A stretch of DNA of 8,763 nucleotides from Planctomycetaceae bacterium (GTDB taxonomy: Bacteria; Planctomycetota; Planctomycetia; Planctomycetales; Planctomycetaceae), in contig JAGQQT010000142.1 of the NCBI GenBank assembly GCA_020426065.1, positions 1-8,763 on the forward strand. Reading direction: 5' to 3'. Positions 1-7,142 of this stretch are shown one piece after another. The position numbers were made by a program, and so were the translations under genes. Below the pieces are notes generated by a model. That model did not search any database. It saw only the letters and a list, made by a program, of their open reading frames with translations, and was not told the origin of the DNA. Every line of letters starts with the position of its first letter. Position 1 is the first letter of the stretch.

Positions 1-846
1 ATCGGTGAACCAGGGACCGCGAAGTCCTGGTTATCCGAACATCTCACCGCAGCCATCAATGGGGATTCAACACGAGTTGTTCAGGGGACGGCCGGAACAA
101 CTGAAGAGCAGATACGTTATACCTGGAATTACGCGATGCTGATCGCTCACGGTCCCAGCGAAGAGGCGTTAATCCGGAGTCCGATCTTCAGGGCCATGGA
201 ATCGGGAGCCATTGCCCGATTCGAAGAGATTACGCGCTGTGCCTCTGAAGTTCAGGATGCCATGATTTCCCTGCTCTCCGAAAAACGGATTTCTATTCCG
301 GAATTATCAACTGAGATTTCCGCCCTGAAAGGATTCTCTGTCATTGCCACCGCCAATACGCGGGACAGAGGTGTGAATGATATGTCAGCCGCGTTGAAAC
401 GCCGTTTCAATCTGATTGTTCTGCCTACCCCCAAAACGATCGAAACAGAAATCGACATTGTTCGCCGACGGGTTTCCGAACTGGCCAGCAATCTCGAACT
501 CCGGTCTGAACTTCCGACAGACGAGGCCATTGAAAAGGTTGTGACGATCTTCCGCGAACTCCGTACGGGTCAAACTCTTGACGGCAAGAACAAGGTCAAA
601 ACCCCCTCAGGCGTCCTTTCGACCGCCGAGGCGATTTCTCTGCTGACCAACAGCATGGCACTGGCCGGAAACTTTGGATCTGGGCAAATTGAATCCGCTG
701 ATATTGCTGCCGGGTTACAGGGAGCAATCGTCAAAGATGAAGAGAAAGACAACGTCATCTGGCAGGAATACCTTAAAAATGTCATGAAGAAACGTGGTGC
801 CGAATGGCGTGGTCTGTTCAACGCCTGCAGCGATCATGCGGAGTAG
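1..846 (+). CDS. MoxR-type AAA+ ATPase, YehL-like, 5'-truncated
   Basis: The frame is open from base 1, so the gene begins upstream; 281 residues are visible. The window opens on a Walker A motif, GEPGTAKS (visible residues 2-9). The Walker B region, ARFEE (72-76), has Glu where most MoxR proteins have Asp. A sensor-1 segment, ATANTRDRG, has its Asn at 119, and an Arg-finger-like ALKRRF lies at 131-136. The lid region includes TPSGVLSTAEAI. MoxR ATPases are known as chaperone-like ATPases that remodel or metallate partner proteins, usually with a VWA protein. Here the DUF5682 gene starts 6 bases after the stop and a VWA gene follows, the order of E. coli yehL-yehM-yehP. It is probably a cytoplasmic ATP-driven remodeller of these partners; the substrate is unknown. 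The internal ATG at 136 is not the start, because it would remove the Walker A motif. Confidence 0.9.
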   Translation: MGEPGTAKSWLSEHLTAAINGDSTRVVQGTAGTTEEQIRYTWNYAMLIAHGPSEEALIRSPIFRAMESGAIARFEEITRCASEVQDAMISLLSEKRISIPELSTEISALKGFSVIATANTRDRGVNDMSAALKRRFNLIVLPTPKTIETEIDIVRRRVSELASNLELRSELPTDEAIEKVVTIFRELRTGQTLDGKNKVKTPSGVLSTAEAISLLTNSMALAGNFGSGQIESADIAAGLQGAIVKDEEKDNVIWQEYLKNVMKKRGAEWRGLFNACSDHAE

Positions 847-852
847 GCCCCG

Positions 853-3243
853 ATGGCATCAGTCAACGTTTTTGGTGTGCGCCATCTCTCCCCCGCAGGA
901 GCCTGGCATCTGCGAAGGTATCTGGATGAGATCCGTCCCGAGGTCGTACTGATTGAAGGGATGTCGGACACCGAATCATTGATTCAGGATATCGTTCGCA
1001 AGGATACTCAGCCCCCGATCGCAATCCTGGCCTACACCGATGAACTGCCCGTTCGCACGATTGTGTACCCATTTGCTGACTACAGCCCGGAATACCAGGC
1101 ACTGTTATGGGCCAGAGAAAACAAGGTCCAGGTCGAATTCATTGATCTTCCCTCGAGTGTGTTCCTGGCTTTGGAGAAGGTTTCCCCCGCCACCGAAGAT
1201 GACAGCGAAGGGGATCGAACCGGCACACAAACTGATCAGGAATTGTCAGGTGAATCTGAAGAGTCCCAGGCCAATGCTGTAGAAGAAGAGGAAGACAAGG
1301 AATTCGATAACTCGATGGCACTCGAGCCACCCAGGCCGGAGTATGTTTCGCTTTACGACCGCTTCGCTCATCAGGCTGGAGAGCATGACTACGACAGTTA
1401 CTGGGAACGGAATTTCGAGCACAATCTGACTCCGGATGGATACCGATCCATTTCTCTGGAACTTGGTCGCGGCTTGCGGGATGTCGATACCGATTCGCCA
1501 GCATGGCGAGCGGAGAATCTGGTTCGTGAAGCCTATATGCGTCGCCGAATTCAGGAAGTCGTCGATTCAGGAGTTCCCCACGCAAAAATCGTGGCCGTCG
1601 TTGGTGCCTTTCATGCTCCCGTACTCGGAGATGAGTACCCGAAGATGACAGATGAGGAACTGGCCAGCCTGCCCCAACGAAGTTGCAAGTTGACACTGAT
1701 GCCGTATTCCTATTTTCGATTGTCATCACAATCGGGATACGGTGCCGGGAACAGAGCGCCTGCCTATTATGAATTGATGTGGGATGCACTCGAACAGAAC
1801 GACCTGAAAGGACTTCCCGCTCGATATCTGACCCTCGTTGCCCGCAATCTTCGCGAATCGGGGACGCACCGTTCCACGGCGGAAGTTATCGAAGGGGTGC
1901 GTCTGGCACGCACACTTTCCGCTTTAAAGGGAGGTCTGGCCCCTACTCTCCGCGATCTCCGCGATGCGGCCACCACAATCATCGGCCAGGGGAACTCGTC
2001 TGGAATTCAGGAAGCCCTGGCGCGGGTTGATGTCGGAACCAGTATTGGCCGACTCCCCAAAGGAGTCAGCCGCACTTCGATCCAGGAAGACTTTGAACGA
2101 GCAATGGATCGATTGAAACTGGAAAAATATCGCTCAACCGTCAGGCAGGAATTGCAACTTGACCTGCGCGAAAATCGACAGGTCAAATCGGCTGAAGCGG
2201 CATTTCTGGATTTGAATCGGTCCTCTTTTCTGCATCAACTGCGAGTGCTGGGGGTTTCGTTTGCCCAACCAGTCAAGACATCTCAACAATCAGGAACCTG
2301 GGCGGAACGCTGGAATCTGGCGTGGACACCAGAAAGCGAAATCGAACTGGTTGAAGCCGTCCTGCTCGGTGAAACCATTGAGTTGGCCACTGGCTACAAG
2401 TTCCGCTCGATCCTGCAGGACTGCAGTTCCGTGGCTTCAGCCGCTGCCGTGGTCCGCAATGCCTGCGAATGTGGCATGATGACCGCCATGGAAGAGGCCC
2501 GACGTCGACTGCAGGAACTCTCTTGTGAAACTTCGGACTTTCGCGCGATCGCTGCTGCAGCTTCCCAACTTGGGACCGTGGTTCGTTATGGTGATGTGCG
2601 TCAGTTTGATCCCAAACCACTTAAGCCGCTCATCTCAGAACTGTTTGTGCAGGGGGCATTAGCACTATTCGCTGCTGCGAGCTGCGACAATGCTTCCGCC
2701 AGGGATGCCCTTGTCGCGATGGATGAAATGAATCGCGTCAGTCTCGAGTACCATGAAATCGTCGATGAGCATTTATGGATCAGCGAACTTCAGAAACTGG
2801 CCAATGATGACGATCGCAATCCGCTGTTATCCGGTTATGCCTGTGCCATTCTGCTTGAGCGAAATCTGATTTCGAATGATGATCTGGCACGTGAGGTGTC
2901 GCGGCGACTTTCGCCGGGCATTTCGGCGGATCTGGGGGCAGGCTGGTTTGAAGGACTTTCTCAGCGGAATCGCTATGCATTGATTGCCCGGCAGTTACTC
3001 TGGGAGAGTCTGGCTGATTATGTCAGCTCACTGGATGAAGAACAGTTTCGACGGGCAATTGTCTTTCTGAGAAGAGCGTTCGGAACATTCAGTGCACAGG
3101 AGAAACGCCAGATTGCGGAGAACCTCGGCCAATACTGGAATGTGGGAGCCGATACCGCCAGCGAACTGATTTCAGAAGATCTGACAGAACAGGAAGAGCA
3201 AGCCCTCAATGACCTGAACGATTTTGATTTTGATGACCTTTAA
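853..3243 (+). CDS. DUF5682 (YehM-like) protein with Tiki/TraB-like N-terminal domain
   Basis: This 796-residue protein has no signal peptide or membrane segment and is probably cytoplasmic. The N-terminal part (about 1-260) shows GVRH (8-11), VLIEG with Glu35, ENLVREAYMRRRI (221-233) and VGAFH with GAFH at 251-254. Two GxxH motifs plus a Glu at the end of the next strand resemble the Tiki/TraB/EreA/ChaN enzyme superfamily. I infer a metal-dependent hydrolase-like domain; the substrate is unknown. An acidic low-complexity insert (about 112-150, including EEEED) interrupts it. Residues about 265-790 look mostly helical and I recognise no domain there; the C-terminus is acidic (DFDFDDL). The ATG is supported by GGAG at 840-843, overlapping the stop of the ATPase gene, which suggests translational coupling. 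E. coli YehM (about 760 residues) holds the same position between ATPase and VWA genes. The family assignment is firm; the enzymatic role is inferred. Confidence 0.88.
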   Translation: MASVNVFGVRHLSPAGAWHLRRYLDEIRPEVVLIEGMSDTESLIQDIVRKDTQPPIAILAYTDELPVRTIVYPFADYSPEYQALLWARENKVQVEFIDLPSSVFLALEKVSPATEDDSEGDRTGTQTDQELSGESEESQANAVEEEEDKEFDNSMALEPPRPEYVSLYDRFAHQAGEHDYDSYWERNFEHNLTPDGYRSISLELGRGLRDVDTDSPAWRAENLVREAYMRRRIQEVVDSGVPHAKIVAVVGAFHAPVLGDEYPKMTDEELASLPQRSCKLTLMPYSYFRLSSQSGYGAGNRAPAYYELMWDALEQNDLKGLPARYLTLVARNLRESGTHRSTAEVIEGVRLARTLSALKGGLAPTLRDLRDAATTIIGQGNSSGIQEALARVDVGTSIGRLPKGVSRTSIQEDFERAMDRLKLEKYRSTVRQELQLDLRENRQVKSAEAAFLDLNRSSFLHQLRVLGVSFAQPVKTSQQSGTWAERWNLAWTPESEIELVEAVLLGETIELATGYKFRSILQDCSSVASAAAVVRNACECGMMTAMEEARRRLQELSCETSDFRAIAAAASQLGTVVRYGDVRQFDPKPLKPLISELFVQGALALFAAASCDNASARDALVAMDEMNRVSLEYHEIVDEHLWISELQKLANDDDRNPLLSGYACAILLERNLISNDDLAREVSRRLSPGISADLGAGWFEGLSQRNRYALIARQLLWESLADYVSSLDEEQFRRAIVFLRRAFGTFSAQEKRQIAENLGQYWNVGADTASELISEDLTEQEEQALNDLNDFDFDDL

Positions 3244-3280
3244 CAGGAACCCGTGATGACTTCGTATTGAGTCTGGAACA

Positions 3281-3287
3281 GGGAGAG
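3281..3287 (+). promoter_or_regulatory. Ribosome binding site of the VWA gene
   Basis: GGGAGAG ends 9 bases before GTG at 3297. The upstream in-frame TTG at 3267 has only AGGA at 3244-3247, about 19 bases away and too far to serve well. This site therefore favours the GTG start. Confidence 0.7.
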
Positions 3288-3296
3288 ATCACAAAC

Positions 3297-4493
3297 GTGT
3301 CTGAGACTCCGATTGATTCTGAACAACTGACCCGCTGGCGATTGATTCTGGGAAAGCAGTCCCAGCAGGCATTTGATGGCATGTGCCCGGGCAGTTGTTC
3401 GCTGACCGATGCTCAACAACAAATGGATGAGGCGCTGGCTGCCATCTATGATGAGACCGATGCCGACTCCTCTGGCGAGCGTTCGGCCGGACAGGGACCA
3501 TCATCTCCAAGGCTGGCAAAGTGGCTGGGAGATATTCGAACCTACTTCCAGGAAGATGTGGTCACCGTCATTCAGCAGGATGCCATCGAACGTAAAGGCA
3601 TGAAGCAACTGCTGCTGGAGCCGGAGATGCTGCAGTCCGTTGAACCTAATGTTCAACTCGTGGGAACATTGCTTTCCCTGAGTGGACAGATCCCTGAAAA
3701 AACGAAAGAGACCGCCCGGATGGTTGTTCGGGCTGTGGTCGACAAGATCAAACTGCTGCTTGAACAGAAGATACGCCAGGCAGTAATGGGGGCCCTGAAC
3801 CGCAATGAACATTCACCGATCCCCAATGTCAGCAGTATCGACTGGAAATGGACGATCGGTCGAAACCTGAAAAACTATCAGCCCTCGCTGGGAACAATTG
3901 TCCCGGAAAAGGTTTATTTCTATTCCCGTGCACAAAAGACAAATCACTGGACTGTCATTGTAGACATGGACCAGAGTGGCTCGATGGCGGACTCCGTTGT
4001 TTATGGAGCTGTAATGGGTTCTATTTTTGCCAGTCTGCCGGCTCTGAATACACGAGTCGTCGCTTTTGACACGGAAGTGGTTGATCTGACGGAAAAGTGC
4101 GGCGACGATCCGGTTGAGATGCTGTTTGGCGTGCAGCTGGGCGGGGGAACGGATATCAATAAATCCGTCAAGTATTGCCAGCAGTTCATCACTGATCCGG
4201 CACGCACGCTGTTCTTTTTAATTACCGACCTCATGGAAGGTGGGAATGAGGCCCAGCTTGTCCGGAGAGTTGAAGAAATGGTCGGTAGCGGAGTGCATGT
4301 CATCTGCCTCCTCGCCCTTTCCGATGGCGGAGTTCCATACTACGATGAACAACTCGCCAATAAACTTGCCCGCCTGGGCGTTCCCTGCTTTGGTTGCACG
4401 CCACAACGACTTCCAGAACTTCTCGAAGGAGCACTCCGCGGCAACGACCTGGCAGCTCTGGCAACCAAATTCGGAACTGCTAAAAAGAAATAG
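3297..4493 (+). CDS. VWA domain protein, YehP-like, partner of the MoxR ATPase
   Basis: The protein has 398 residues from the GTG at 3297, chosen for its Shine-Dalgarno; a TTG at 3267 would add ten residues. The N-terminal half (about 1-200) is helical and begins with RWRLILG (14-20), which I recall as typical of VWA proteins in this cluster. The VWA domain begins near 218 with WTVIVDMDQSGSM. The metal-ion-dependent adhesion site is complete: Asp225, Ser227 and Ser229 of DQSGS, Thr285 of GGGTD, and Asp311 of LITD. It should therefore bind Mg2+ or a similar ion. There is no signal peptide or membrane anchor, so it is probably cytoplasmic. VWA partners of MoxR ATPases typically link the ATPase to its substrate; here the DUF5682 protein is the likely third member. 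It is similar in size to E. coli YehP (about 380 residues). The gap of 53 bases after the DUF5682 gene is consistent with one operon. Confidence 0.88.
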   Translation: MSETPIDSEQLTRWRLILGKQSQQAFDGMCPGSCSLTDAQQQMDEALAAIYDETDADSSGERSAGQGPSSPRLAKWLGDIRTYFQEDVVTVIQQDAIERKGMKQLLLEPEMLQSVEPNVQLVGTLLSLSGQIPEKTKETARMVVRAVVDKIKLLLEQKIRQAVMGALNRNEHSPIPNVSSIDWKWTIGRNLKNYQPSLGTIVPEKVYFYSRAQKTNHWTVIVDMDQSGSMADSVVYGAVMGSIFASLPALNTRVVAFDTEVVDLTEKCGDDPVEMLFGVQLGGGTDINKSVKYCQQFITDPARTLFFLITDLMEGGNEAQLVRRVEEMVGSGVHVICLLALSDGGVPYYDEQLANKLARLGVPCFGCTPQRLPELLEGALRGNDLAALATKFGTAKKK

Positions 4494-4573
4494 AACCAGA
4501 ACTTAAACTGAGGCGAGTTGGACAATCCGAATTCATGCAGGCAGGAAGCACAAAACATTCGGAATGAAATGTC

Positions 4574-4577
4574 AGGA
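4574..4577 (+). promoter_or_regulatory. Ribosome binding site of the sulfatase gene
   Basis: AGGA stands 6 bases before ATG at 4584. The in-frame TTG at 4518 and ATG at 4569 are less well served. The ATG at 4584 also places the signal peptide directly at the N-terminus. Confidence 0.6.
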
Positions 4578-4583
4578 AAACGA

Positions 4584-6143
4584 ATGAGAATTGATTCAAG
4601 AAAACTGATTCTATGGCTACTGGCGATCATCTGCTATCCCGGCATGCTTTCTGGTTCTCAACCTGCAGAGTCGCTCAACATCCTGTTCATTGCGGTCGAT
4701 GATCTCCGCCCGGAACTCGGCTGCTATGGTAATGCTGACATCCAATCACCGAACATCGACGCACTCGCTGAAAAAAGCCTCCTGTTTAAACGCGCTTACT
4801 GTCAGCAGGCTGTGTGCAATCCCTCAAGAGTCAGCCTGTTAACGGGTATGCGACCAGATTCCACAAAAGTATGGGATCTGGTTACACAGTTCCGTGATGT
4901 TGCACCTGATCTGACGACATTTCCCCAGCACTTTAAAAGGAACGGATATCGTGCACTGGGATACGGGAAAATCTTTCACAATCCCTGGCCCGACAATGTT
5001 TCGTGGAGTGAGCCGCATCAATGGCCCCGCGATGCTCAGTTGTGGTCATCTGAGGCGAAGGCAGATCTGGCAGCCTTCAAGAAACAGCTGCGGCTTGACG
5101 GGCGCCCCGAACGATTGATCAATCGATTACGTGCACGGGCTACTGAGCAGGTTGATCTTGAGGATCATGAACACATTGACGGAGCGATCGCCAATCAGGC
5201 AATAGAAGCGCTGAGACAGCTTGCCAATCAGGACCCTCCTTTCTTTCTGGCTGCCGGCTTTGTGCGTCCTCATTTGCCCTTTGTTGTCCCTCAGAAATAT
5301 TGGGACATCTATGATCGCAACAGGATCCCGCTCGCAGAGAATGCAGCGCCACCTCAGGACGCTCCAGCCTATGCCATGAATACCATGTACGAGTTGCGTG
5401 ACTATTATGATTTTCTCGAAACACCTGCGCCGCTTGAGGGAGCTCTGACGCAGGAACAACAGCGCGAACTCAAACATGGCTATTATGCAGCCGTCAGCTT
5501 TGTCGATGCCCAGATTGGCCGCTTGCTGGGTGAACTGGACCGTCTGCAGCTTCGCGACAAAACGGTAATCGTGTTGTGGGGAGATCATGGCTGGAAACTG
5601 GGAGAACATCGCAGCTGGTGCAAACAGACCAACTACGAAATTGACACTCGAATTCCTCTTCTGATTTCCGTTCCTCAGAATCATCCACTCCAGACAACTG
5701 GCACACAATGTGATGCAATTGTCGAGTCTCTGGATATCTTCCCCACACTTTGTGAACTGGCGGGGCTCACCTGCCCTGAACAGCTGGAAGGGGTGAGCCT
5801 GGTTCCATTACTGCAGCAAAATGATGTCAACTGGCACAACCGAGCAATCAGTCAGTTTCCGCGACATGACGGAAAACGAGAGCTGATGGGATACGCCTTG
5901 CGATCGGAGCGTTACCGGTATATTGAGTGGCTGGATCGGAATACCTGCGGGACGGTCGCGACAGAACTTTACGATCATGAACACGATCCCCAGGAGAACC
6001 AGAATCGTAGTAACGAGAACAGTCACAAGCAGATCGTAGCCGAACAATCGCAACTTCTCTGGGAGACTATCAAGAGACCTGAACCCGGCGATCTGGCAAA
6101 GCCTGAAATCCAGAAACAGGAAGTCATCCCTACTCGGCCCTGA
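4584..6143 (+). CDS. Secreted sulfatase, iduronate-2-sulfatase type
   Basis: The 519-residue protein hydrolyses sulfate esters, probably on sulfated polysaccharide, in the periplasm or outside the cell. The N-terminus is a signal peptide: charged MRIDSRK, hydrophobic 8-19, likely cleavage near 24-28. Metal-binding AVDDLRPE holds Asp39/Asp40. The formylglycine motif CNPSR has its Cys at 78, followed by VSLLTGMRPD; this needs a sulfatase-modifying enzyme, which is not in the window. Further active-site segments are GYGKIFH (Lys129, His132), FVRPHLPF (His230) and GDHGWKLGEH (Asp334, His335, Lys338). ELYDHEHDPQE marks the usual C-terminal end, so the gene appears complete. CNPSRVSLLTG followed by RPD and the DDLR motif match the iduronate-2-sulfatase group; the real substrate cannot be read from sequence. 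It lies 90 bases after the VWA gene with no clear promoter or terminator between, so a shared transcript is possible, but a functional link is not evident. Confidence 0.93.
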   Translation: MRIDSRKLILWLLAIICYPGMLSGSQPAESLNILFIAVDDLRPELGCYGNADIQSPNIDALAEKSLLFKRAYCQQAVCNPSRVSLLTGMRPDSTKVWDLVTQFRDVAPDLTTFPQHFKRNGYRALGYGKIFHNPWPDNVSWSEPHQWPRDAQLWSSEAKADLAAFKKQLRLDGRPERLINRLRARATEQVDLEDHEHIDGAIANQAIEALRQLANQDPPFFLAAGFVRPHLPFVVPQKYWDIYDRNRIPLAENAAPPQDAPAYAMNTMYELRDYYDFLETPAPLEGALTQEQQRELKHGYYAAVSFVDAQIGRLLGELDRLQLRDKTVIVLWGDHGWKLGEHRSWCKQTNYEIDTRIPLLISVPQNHPLQTTGTQCDAIVESLDIFPTLCELAGLTCPEQLEGVSLVPLLQQNDVNWHNRAISQFPRHDGKRELMGYALRSERYRYIEWLDRNTCGTVATELYDHEHDPQENQNRSNENSHKQIVAEQSQLLWETIKRPEPGDLAKPEIQKQEVIPTRP

Positions 6144-6316
6144 TTTCACTGAAATTGTATTGATTGTTCAGCCTGTAGCATACCTGCTCTGATCAAGCGA
6201 ATAGGAATCTTGTTGATTATGTTCAACCATCTCACCAAAAGAACTGTGGAGTTCAGCTAAAAGTGACTGAAGTTCTCAGCTTCTTTATCCCACTAAGGAA
6301 GCAACCAGCTCCGAAT

Positions 6317-6380
6317 CAGATCTCACTCCGATGGGAATCTGGAGGCCATTGAGGGATTCGTATATTGGACCAGATCTCAC
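6317..6380 (+). repeat. 10-base direct repeat CAGATCTCAC
   Basis: CAGATCTCAC occurs at 6317-6326 and again at 6371-6380, 54 bases apart start to start. Each copy contains the palindrome AGATCT. Both lie upstream of the promoter candidate at 6401, so they could be a regulator's binding sites, but chance is a real alternative for so short a repeat. Confidence 0.35.
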
Positions 6381-6400
6381 CGCTCAAGCTGAATTCATGA

Positions 6401-6429
6401 TTGACACACCTTCAAATGAGTCTTAGAGT
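6401..6429 (+). promoter_or_regulatory. Sigma-70-like promoter before the metal-efflux locus
   Basis: A perfect -35 box TTGACA (6401-6406) is followed by a 17-base spacer and TAGAGT (6424-6429), which matches four of six bases of TATAAT. Transcription would start near 6436, about 32 bases before the ATG at 6468. The spacer is the ordinary length, not the 19-20 bases typical of MerR-controlled metal promoters. Confidence 0.5.
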
Positions 6430-6467
6430 TACATCAGGAACAAGTACGGTCGTGAAGAGATTACCAG

Positions 6468-6905
6468 ATGCGGTCAACACAGCACTCATTTCTAATAATG
6501 ATGTTACTGGTGGTTACCACCTGGCCAGCGCCCATCCCAGTCTCGCACACTCACGAGAATGGTTTACTGTCTAACAGAGCACTCTTTCAGCATCTCGTGG
6601 TCTACCATTCCGGTTCGGATGAGACAAAATCCGAAAGTCGAGCGGCTCATTTCCATTGGGTCTTTGTTTTTGGAAATGAAGCACAGGATGAATGCTTTCC
6701 TGATCTGGCTCACGATGCCTTGTTGACATCAACCAATTTAATGGATGTCCAGTCTCAACTTCTGGAATTGCCAATCCTATTCCTGCCAAACGAGAATTTT
6801 GCCTCTGCCGTTTCTAGACAGCCAGTTCCCGGAAATGATATGCCATTCGGGTCCTTCGATACGGGTACGTCCAAACGCACTCTCTTTTGTGTCTGGAACT
6901 GCTAA
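6468..6905 (+). CDS. Small exported His/Cys-containing protein next to RND efflux genes
   Basis: I do not recognise this 145-residue protein as a named family. It begins with a signal peptide: MRSTQHS, a hydrophobic stretch at about 8-19, then a Pro-rich WPAPIPVS ending near residue 26. The mature part has paired His in HTH (27-29) and HFH (61-63), further His at 42, 47 and 82, and Cys at 76, 141 and 145, the last two forming a C-terminal CxxxC. These residues could bind a metal ion in the periplasm. GAAGAGA at 6454-6460 is a plausible ribosome binding site 7 bases before the ATG, and a promoter candidate lies just upstream. The RND adaptor gene follows after 237 bases on the same strand. A periplasmic metal-binding or sensing role is an inference from composition and neighbours; the protein could have an unrelated function. 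Confidence 0.65.
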   Translation: MRSTQHSFLIMMLLVVTTWPAPIPVSHTHENGLLSNRALFQHLVVYHSGSDETKSESRAAHFHWVFVFGNEAQDECFPDLAHDALLTSTNLMDVQSQLLELPILFLPNENFASAVSRQPVPGNDMPFGSFDTGTSKRTLFCVWNC

Positions 6906-6944
6906 GGCCCCCCTTGCTCTGCTGATGAACTCGTAATTCGATTC

Positions 6945-6961
6945 TCTGGAGACATTCCAGA
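6945..6961 (+). repeat. Short inverted repeat between small protein and RND adaptor
   Basis: TCTGGA (6945-6950) and TCCAGA (6956-6961) are perfect complements around a five-base spacer. No T-run follows, so it is not an intrinsic terminator. It could be an operator half-site pair or chance. I see nothing else clear in the gap 6906-7142. Confidence 0.3.
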
Positions 6962-7130
6962 ACCGAACATCAGAACCATCTTATTGTGCCTCTTGTTCCA
7001 GGGGCCGTCATCCAGCATACCGCTCACTGCAACGACTGGTGCGTTCATTCTGACGGGACCTTGCCTCACTCCAGCATTCAGCTGATCGAATCTGGCCTGT
7101 CTTGAAGAACATCACGATTTGCACTCCTTC

Positions 7131-7134
7131 AGGA
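7131..7134 (+). promoter_or_regulatory. Ribosome binding site of the RND adaptor gene
   Basis: AGGA stands 8 bases before ATG at 7143. The upstream in-frame TTG at 7119 has a weaker GAAGAA at 7104-7109. The ATG is preferred. Confidence 0.6.
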
Positions 7135-7142
7135 AACAATTT

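Larger units (their letters stand above)
6144..6467 (+). other. Non-coding region between sulfatase and small exported protein
   Basis: This 324-base stretch contains no convincing gene on either strand. It holds a 10-base direct repeat (6317-6326 and 6371-6380) and a promoter candidate at 6401-6429, annotated separately. No strong terminator is visible after the sulfatase: the only nearby hairpin is a five-pair, AT-rich stem at 6143-6155. The stretch probably separates two transcription units. Confidence 0.6.

Noticed and set aside
1139..1789. 216-codon open frame on the minus strand
   Set aside because: It lies wholly inside the DUF5682 gene, has a composition expected of an antisense shadow and shows no recognisable domain.
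3267..3296. TTG at 3267 as the start of the VWA gene
   Set aside because: No ribosome binding site at a proper distance, whereas GGGAGAG precedes the in-frame GTG at 3297 by 9 bases.
4518..4583. TTG at 4518 or ATG at 4569 as the start of the sulfatase
   Set aside because: Either would put extra polar residues before the signal peptide; AGGA six bases before ATG at 4584 gives a standard secreted protein.
5127..5708. 193-codon open frame on the minus strand
   Set aside because: It lies wholly within the sulfatase gene opposite conserved catalytic segments and resembles no protein I know.
6143..6155. Possible terminator hairpin after the sulfatase (ATTTC-ACT-GAAAT)
   Set aside because: The stem has only five mostly A-T pairs, overlaps the stop codon and is not followed by a continuous T-run.
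6745..6936. 63-codon open frame on the plus strand
   Set aside because: It overlaps the small exported protein in another frame and has no signal peptide or clear ribosome binding site.
6904..7006. GGCCCC (6906-6911) and GGGGCC (7001-7006) as a long-range stem
   Set aside because: Six pairs across about 90 bases is weak and expected by chance; no terminator or riboswitch pattern surrounds it.
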